Source of the DNA: Chloroflexota bacterium
GTDB taxonomy: Bacteria > Chloroflexota > Dehalococcoidia > Lucifugimonadales > UBA826
Length of the DNA stretch: 19,743 nt
Direction of reading: 5' to 3'
NCBI GenBank assembly: GCA_002718095.1
Contig: PBDP01000004.1
Location: 283,015-302,757, forward strand
Shown: positions 15,584-19,743 of the stretch, one piece after another
Numbering within the stretch: position 1 is the stretch's first letter
Layout: each line of letters opens with the position of its first letter
Notes under the pieces: generated by a model
The model's input: the letters and a program-made list of their open reading frames with translations, nothing else
What the model was told of the DNA's origin: nothing
Databases searched by the model: none
Translations under genes and position numbers: made by a program

Positions 15584-16345
15584 ATGAATTCCAAAGATAA
15601 AGTAGCTCTTATTACCGGGGCAGGTTCCGGGATAGGGCGCAGTGCAGCGATGCACCTTTTAAACGATGGGTATTCAGTAACATTAACAGGTAGGCGTTTA
15701 GAACCATTGAAAGAAACTGCTCAGCTATCTAACGCTGCTGAAGAGAAAATTTGTATTGTTCAGACTGATGTATCGGATTCAGATTCTATAGCTAAATTAT
15801 TTAAAACAGCGCAGGATAGATTTGGGAGATTAGATGTTTTATTCAATAATGCTGGAATAGGAGCTCCGCCATTAGTAAATTTAGAAGATTTGTCATTGGA
15901 AGATTGGAAAAAAGTTGTCGACGTGAATCTTACTGGTAGTTTTTTGTGTGCTCAAAATGCCATTAATATAATGAAGTCTCAGGAACCAATGGGGGGTAGA
16001 ATCATTAATAATGGTTCTATATCTGCATATGTGCCCCGACCATATTCGGTTGCATATACTGCTACAAAGCACGCTGTACTAGGTCTGACTAAATCAATAT
16101 CGTTAGATTGTAGGAAATATAACATTGCATGTAGTCAGATTGATATTGGGAATGCCTCCACTCCACTTACTAGAAGAATGGAAGAAGGGATTATTCAGCC
16201 AAACGGAACGAAAATGGTAGAACCCACATTTGATGTTGATCATGCTGGCAGCACTATATTGCATATGAGTAATTTACCTTTAGATACAAATATACAAACG
16301 GTGACTATTATGGCAACTAATATGCCGTATATTGCCAGAGGCTGA
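15584..16345 (+). CDS. Short-chain dehydrogenase/reductase (SDR), second copy
   Basis: A 253-residue classical SDR. The Rossmann TGAGSGIG is at residues 11-18, followed by TGRRLE after beta-2, DVSD, NNAGIG, the catalytic Ser in NNGSISAY, and YTATK as the Tyr-Lys pair. The C-terminal [11 protein letters not shown] and the QIDIGNAST block match a group of widespread but poorly characterised SDRs. The start is the ATG at 15584: GGAGG sits five bases upstream, whereas an in-frame TTG at 15572 would lie on the ribosome-binding site itself. It stands alone on its strand, divergent from the MFS gene and convergent with the ThDP enzyme gene (two bases between the stops). NAD(P)-dependent alcohol/ketone chemistry is certain at family level; the substrate is not. 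Confidence 0.92.
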   Translation: MNSKDKVALITGAGSGIGRSAAMHLLNDGYSVTLTGRRLEPLKETAQLSNAAEEKICIVQTDVSDSDSIAKLFKTAQDRFGRLDVLFNNAGIGAPPLVNLEDLSLEDWKKVVDVNLTGSFLCAQNAINIMKSQEPMGGRIINNGSISAYVPRPYSVAYTATKHAVLGLTKSISLDCRKYNIACSQIDIGNASTPLTRRMEEGIIQPNGTKMVEPTFDVDHAGSTILHMSNLPLDTNIQTVTIMATNMPYIARG

Positions 16346-16347
16346 TT

Positions 16348-18009
16348 TTATAGAGAGCCATCTATTGAGATATTTAGTAAGTAGGGTTTTCCTGATTTTA
16401 TAGCTTTGTCTAATGCTGGTTTTATTTGATTAGGACTAGTAATATCTTCACATTCTAATCCCATACCTTTAGCTATATTGCACATATTAATAGGTGTTTT
16501 GAAATCAGAATGAGGTAGCATTTCTCCTACAGGTTCTGTTTCTCCTAATAGCTCTGTTTGGTATATTTTGTAATTTACTTTTAATACTCGATACATTCCG
16601 TTATTACATATTATAAATACACAAGGTATATTATCGTTTGCTGCACTCCATAAACCTTGAATTGTCATCATAGCGCTGCCATCTCCGATAACTCCAATAA
16701 CAGGTCTGTCAGGGAACGCACATTTTGTCCCTATAGTTGCTCCAATTCCTCCTCCGATAGATTGCCCTCGGACGCCTCTAATATCATCCCGTTTTACGGA
16801 TTTGAAATTATTCCTAAAGTGAACTCTATTGCTGATCGAATCATCAACTATGATCGCGTTATCAGGTATAGATTGTGCTAATTCGTACATCATTCTTGCC
16901 GGGGGCATAGGGATGCTGTCCCACATTTCTTCTGTGCTCTTTTTGTATGATTTTTTTTGGCTTTCAGATTTTATGTTAATTTCAGTAATCCTATTTGTGA
17001 CATGTTTTTTGTCTAGGTTATTGGATAATGAATTTATAAGAGCTCTTAATCCTGTTTTGCAATTTGATACTATTCCTATATCAGTTGGTTCCGAACGGCC
17101 TACTTTATCGTATACAGGATCTATATGGATAAGCTTTGTGTTTTGATCAAGTATTACATCTCCCCAGTAAAAAAGTTCTTCAAAAGTTTCCATTCCCACT
17201 GTTAGGACAAGGTCATATTCTTTTAGATCTTCTCTGTGATTTTTATTTCTCAGAGAATGTACTCCCATATATTGAGGGTGTGTAGAAGGGAAAGACACTT
17301 CTGCACCACGGGACTGGTATACAGTAAACCCTACTAGTTCTGATAATTGGACAGCTTCATCTAGTGCATCATCATCGGAGACTCTATCTCCAACCATTAA
17401 TAAAGGATTTTCAGCTTGTTTTATAAGTTTTGCAGCTTCTTCAATAGCCTTAGGGTCGGGAGATACTAGATCATAAGTCTTTGTTGACGGTAAAATATTC
17501 ATATCTGCAATCCCTTCCAAAGCGTTTGCAGTAAACCCTACATAGACTGGGCCTTTTGGGTGGCTATTTGCTTCATTAAAAGCTCTTCTTAATACGCTAG
17601 GTATTTGATCCGGCAAATTCAATTCAACAGCCCATTTTGTTACAGGTCTAACTAATTCTGCTAAATCTGTTTTGTCTTCATTTATTTTCCTTGCATCATA
17701 ATTTGCTGATGTTATTACCATTGGTGTTCCGGTGTTTAAGGCATCTAACATTAAAGCTATACCGTTTGCTAATCCACTATCAACATGTAGGCTGACAAAA
17801 GAGGGTTTATTTGTTGATCTGGCATATGATTCTCCCATTCCTATCGCTACACTTTCTTGAAGTGCCATGATGTATTTGAATTCTGGATATTCTCCTAACA
17901 TATCAATGAAAGGGCCTTCACTTGTACCTGGATTGCCAAATATATATTCGACACCTTCAGCTTTTAGCATTTCTAATATGGCTTTTTTGCCGGGCATTAT
18001 TGAAGACAT
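16348..18009 (-). CDS. ThDP-dependent enzyme, benzoylformate decarboxylase-like
   Basis: A 553-residue three-domain thiamine diphosphate enzyme of the decarboxylase/acetolactate-synthase superfamily. The Pyr domain begins with FGNPGTSEGPF at 24-34 and LQESVAIGM with the cofactor-activating Glu at E52. SLHVDSGLANG carries H75. A central domain with GDRVSDDDAL follows, and the PP domain has IGDGSAMMTIQGLWSA with NNGMYRVL, the GDG...NN magnesium-ThDP motif. The N-terminal third closely tracks benzoylformate decarboxylase MdlC, where Ser26, Glu47 and His70 correspond to T29, E52 and H75 here. The second catalytic histidine of MdlC (His281) appears replaced by Leu in the METFEELFYWGD segment. A 2-keto acid decarboxylase, lyase or oxalyl-CoA/phosphonopyruvate-type reaction is likely, but MdlC itself is uncertain. 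AAGGA lies six bases before the ATG. It has a 29-base element upstream shared with the next gene. Confidence 0.88.
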   Translation of the reverse strand: MSSIMPGKKAILEMLKAEGVEYIFGNPGTSEGPFIDMLGEYPEFKYIMALQESVAIGMGESYARSTNKPSFVSLHVDSGLANGIALMLDALNTGTPMVITSANYDARKINEDKTDLAELVRPVTKWAVELNLPDQIPSVLRRAFNEANSHPKGPVYVGFTANALEGIADMNILPSTKTYDLVSPDPKAIEEAAKLIKQAENPLLMVGDRVSDDDALDEAVQLSELVGFTVYQSRGAEVSFPSTHPQYMGVHSLRNKNHREDLKEYDLVLTVGMETFEELFYWGDVILDQNTKLIHIDPVYDKVGRSEPTDIGIVSNCKTGLRALINSLSNNLDKKHVTNRITEINIKSESQKKSYKKSTEEMWDSIPMPPARMMYELAQSIPDNAIIVDDSISNRVHFRNNFKSVKRDDIRGVRGQSIGGGIGATIGTKCAFPDRPVIGVIGDGSAMMTIQGLWSAANDNIPCVFIICNNGMYRVLKVNYKIYQTELLGETEPVGEMLPHSDFKTPINMCNIAKGMGLECEDITSPNQIKPALDKAIKSGKPYLLNISIDGSL

Positions 18010-18047
18010 GAAAATTCCTTTTTCAAAACATGAGGTTGAGTTTAAAT

Positions 18048-18076
18048 AAGTTTTTAAATCCTAACACTAAAGTCAA
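18048..18076 (-). promoter_or_regulatory. Conserved upstream element, copy B (before ThDP enzyme)
   Basis: The minus strand starts with TTGAC and contains TA, TGTTAG, ATTT and AAAAC at fixed positions. It matches copy A at 18933-18961 in 23 of 29 positions. It ends 38 bases before the ATG, against 37 for copy A. A TGT plus TAGGAT could be an extended -10, but no firm -35 is visible. Confidence 0.5.
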
Positions 18077-18099
18077 GATATATATTCTTTTTATATATC
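18077..18099. repeat. 8-bp perfect inverted repeat at the end of the hydrolase gene
   Basis: GATATATA (18077-18084) and TATATATC (18092-18099) are exact inverted partners around a 7-base loop, overlapping the hydrolase stop codon by two bases and bordering element copy B. The stem is almost all A/T. No T-run follows on the minus strand, so it is not a convincing terminator; an operator or mRNA 3' hairpin are alternatives. Confidence 0.4.
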
Positions 18100-18895
18100 A
18101 AAGACTATTCAGGAAGTTGTTAATTATATGTGCACCTTTTTCAGGGTTTGTACACATCCACCAGTGGCCTTCACCGTCAATGATTCCCACTTGCGCTTGC
18201 GCCTGTTCAGCAGCTTTTCGTCCGAGTATCTCAGCAGAATATTCGTAAAAAGTTCTCATTTCTAGCATTCCGTGACTTCCAACCATTCCCCCAACATATG
18301 GATCATCAGTGGCTATTAAGGCTAGGCCAGGTTTCTCTGCAGCGCGAGCTAATCCCTTGAACATATTTCCGAGAGCTGGTTGGGCCGCTGAACGGTACAG
18401 AGAAAGTACGCATTGACCCATATCAATATTAACCCACGGGGCTATCTGTTCTGCAATTGATTTAGTCATTCCTAATGATTGAAAACGCTCAACCCAAGCT
18501 TCGTCAGTAGTATTTGCTCTTTCAGCAACCGCTTCTTCTCCAGCTCCTGGTGTCTGCCAGATCTGAGCGTTTTCATGCCAGACGTACTCAGGAGTGAAGA
18601 TACCAAGAATGTCACTAGCCCAGGAACGGATAAGCTCAGGACGTTCACAGGCAAGCCGTACAACATGACCCCCGCCCCAGTCGTGTCCAATCAAATCCAC
18701 TGGGCCTTCTATATTTTTTATTTCATTGATAAGCCAGTTTAGATAACCATCACTAGTTGCATCAAAATTATTTGGAAGAGGTGCTCCGAATCCTGGAGGA
18801 GTCAAAGTAATAATATCATCGGTGTTTAAATGAGGAATTAATTCATCCCATATTGCAGCAGTTTCTGGATTACCGTGAACTAGTACTAATGGCAT
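18098..18895 (-). CDS. Alpha/beta hydrolase with Asp nucleophile (epoxide hydrolase / dehalogenase-like)
   Basis: A 265-residue alpha/beta hydrolase. The oxyanion-hole HGNPET lies at residues 7-12, the nucleophile elbow IGHDWGGG has D72 in the G-x-Nuc-x-G position, and GHWW near the C-terminus supplies H244 as the general base. LIATDDPYVGG holds candidate acid residues. An Asp nucleophile is typical of epoxide hydrolases and haloalkane dehalogenases; here it could act on epoxides, halides or fluoroacetate-like substrates. No signal peptide is present, so it is cytoplasmic. The start ATG at 18895 has AAAGGAG at good spacing. Sampled 60-base rows of the coding sequence have 28-31 G+C (47-52%), against 11-24 in sampled neighbouring coding rows, hinting at transfer or strong codon selection. 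A conserved 29-base element sits 37 bases upstream. Confidence 0.9.
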   Translation of the reverse strand: MPLVLVHGNPETAAIWDELIPHLNTDDIITLTPPGFGAPLPNNFDATSDGYLNWLINEIKNIEGPVDLIGHDWGGGHVVRLACERPELIRSWASDILGIFTPEYVWHENAQIWQTPGAGEEAVAERANTTDEAWVERFQSLGMTKSIAEQIAPWVNIDMGQCVLSLYRSAAQPALGNMFKGLARAAEKPGLALIATDDPYVGGMVGSHGMLEMRTFYEYSAEILGRKAAEQAQAQVGIIDGEGHWWMCTNPEKGAHIINNFLNSL

Positions 18896-18932
18896 ATTTT
18901 TCTCCTTTCAGATTGTTTAAAATGTAATTCTG

Positions 18933-18961
18933 AGGTTTTAAAATACTAACATTACCGTCAA
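18933..18961 (-). promoter_or_regulatory. Conserved upstream element, copy A (before alpha/beta hydrolase)
   Basis: The minus strand begins TTGACGG and runs through TGTTAG and ATTTTAAAAC. It matches copy B (18048-18076) in 23 of 29 positions with no gaps, and lies 37 bases from the hydrolase ATG. It overlaps a hairpin at the end of the MFS gene. TGT with TAGTAT could be an extended -10 sequence, but a protein operator is equally possible. Confidence 0.5.
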
Positions 18962-18986
18962 TAAACTCACGGTTTATTTTAACGGT
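18954..18986. repeat. Inverted repeat spanning the MFS stop codon
   Basis: AATAAAC (18960-18966) pairs exactly with GTTTATT (18972-18978) around a five-base loop. A flanking ACCGT (18954-18958) pairs with ACGGT (18982-18986) past small bulges. On the minus strand it lies at the end of the exporter gene, but no T-run follows, so a terminator is only weakly supported. Confidence 0.4.
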
Positions 18987-19743
18987 CGCCGGTATAAAGA
19001 TATTATGGATCCTACTATGCATAATATTCCTATGTATAAAAATGCTCTATCCATTCCTAATATAAAAACGTTTAACAGATTAGGATCAGATGATTCTGTT
19101 ACTGATGAAAGATCAGGGTAAAACCCATTTGATTTCATTATTGTTGTAATTATTAATACAGATATTGGAATAGAAAGTAGGTTTCCTAAATTTCTCGTGA
19201 GATTAATTAGTCCAATAATAGATCCTCTTTGTGATTGTGTGACCACATTTAATATCGTGCTATTGCTTGGAGCATAGAAGCCTCCAACTCCAGACATTAC
19301 AGGTATAACTCCAATATATGGAAGCCATTCATTAGATTCTGAATTTAATGTAGATAATATAAATAGTCCTATTGATGTCCATAGTAAACAGCCAGCGCTA
19401 AACCATCTTGATCCGAATTTGTCTGAAAGTCTTCCTGTTATTGGGCTCATTATTCCCATTGCTATTCCTCCAGGAACTAATACTGTTCCAATTCGTTCAG
19501 TAGAGAATAGGAGAACATATTTAAGGTAAAAAGGTAATATGAACGGTACGGAAGACATAGCTATAAAAGCTGTTAACGTTGCAATTACAGATAATGTGAA
19601 CACTGGTATTTTAAATAGTTTTATATTTAATACTGGGTGATTTGCTCGCACTGATTTTATGATAAATAGGATTATTAATAGTATTGATACAGTTAATAAA
19701 GTTATTGATATTGCAGAATTTAATCCTGTCCTTGAGGCAATTG
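18974..19743 (-). CDS. MFS exporter, DHA2-type (EmrB/QacA-like), N-terminal part outside window
   Basis: The C-terminal 256 codons of an MFS transporter; the frame stays open to the right edge, so the start lies beyond the window. A GTG at 19651 inside it is not a likely start, because upstream in-frame residues continue a helix. After one helix (LLTVSILLIILFIIKS) comes the loop ANHPVLNIKLFKIPVFTLS, typical of 14-helix DHA2 exporters between helices 8 and 9. The stretches GIAMGIMSPITGRLSDKFGSRW (motif A repeat), PVMSGVGGFYAPSNSTIL, and the final helix with GILCIVGSIISL follow. Such proteins are usually H+-coupled drug or metabolite exporters. The alpha/beta hydrolase follows 78 bases later, with an inverted repeat at its stop. 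The substrate is unknown. Confidence 0.88.
   Translation of the reverse strand, partial: IASRTGLNSAISITLLTVSILLIILFIIKSVRANHPVLNIKLFKIPVFTLSVIATLTAFIAMSSVPFILPFYLKYVLLFSTERIGTVLVPGGIAMGIMSPITGRLSDKFGSRWFSAGCLLWTSIGLFILSTLNSESNEWLPYIGVIPVMSGVGGFYAPSNSTILNVVTQSQRGSIIGLINLTRNLGNLLSIPISVLIITTIMKSNGFYPDLSSVTESSDPNLLNVFILGMDRAFLYIGILCIVGSIISLYRRPLK

Noticed and set aside
18041-18076. TTGACT as the -35 of a standard sigma-70 promoter before the ThDP enzyme
   Set aside because: No TATAAT-like hexamer falls 16-18 bases downstream (AAACTT at 17), and the same holds for TTGACG in copy A. The region is kept as a conserved element of unknown type rather than a called promoter.
18077-18099. Rho-independent terminator after the alpha/beta hydrolase
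   Set aside because: The stem is nearly all A/T and no T-run follows on the transcribed strand.
1-19743. tRNA, rRNA, CRISPR array, insertion sequence or phage genes
   Set aside because: Intergenic gaps are all about 120 bases or less and none holds a cloverleaf-like or spaced-repeat structure; no transposase, integrase or phage protein was found among the reading frames.

Overview
The window is AT-rich, densely packed bacterial DNA holding 20 protein genes, two of them cut by the window edges. No RNA genes, insertion sequences, phage genes or CRISPR arrays were seen. The largest non-coding gap is about 120 bases. Four convergent gene pairs abut within 5 bases or overlap by 4, and many co-directional neighbours overlap or sit under 25 bases apart, which points to a streamlined genome. 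The gene mix is short-chain dehydrogenases, a class III CoA-transferase, an HpcH-type aldolase, an N-acyl-D-amino-acid deacylase, MFS carriers, a mycothiol-isomerase/DinB-like protein and a benzoylformate-decarboxylase-like ThDP enzyme. This resembles free-living marine heterotrophs such as SAR202-type Chloroflexota. That assignment is an inference from gene content, not proven, and no phylogenetic marker beyond glnS is present.

Layout. 1-1177 (minus): a short-chain dehydrogenase translationally coupled to a truncated DinB/mycothiol-isomerase-like gene. 1298-4140 (plus): a tight operon of plsY-like acyltransferase, membrane-anchored family 2 glycosyltransferase and a pterin-binding methyltransferase. 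4137-7036 (minus): ABC ATPase, ABC-2 permease and CoA-transferase. 7135-9154 (plus): a beta-lactamase-fold serine hydrolase and an HpcH/HpaI aldolase. 9160-11980 (minus): orn, glnS, msrA. 12023-12646 (plus): a dual-specificity-like phosphatase. 12643-15539 (minus): an MFS carrier and a D-aminoacylase-family amidohydrolase. 15584-16345 (plus): a second short-chain dehydrogenase. 16348-19743 (minus): a DHA2-type MFS exporter fragment, an alpha/beta hydrolase of raised GC, and a ThDP enzyme.

Functionally the window mixes housekeeping (RNA turnover, Gln-tRNA charging, methionine sulfoxide repair, phospholipid synthesis) with catabolic modules for small organic molecules. The most interesting signals are non-coding. 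One is a 29-base element repeated (23/29 identical) at nearly the same distance upstream of the alpha/beta hydrolase and the ThDP enzyme. The other is an 11-bp tandem repeat nested in a longer inverted repeat in the divergent gap before the ABC transporter genes. No clear new multi-gene system is evident; the best candidates for follow-up are these elements, the orphan pterin methyltransferase and the ThDP enzyme with a substituted active site. Several starts were revised on ribosome-binding-site evidence, two of them to TTG codons.
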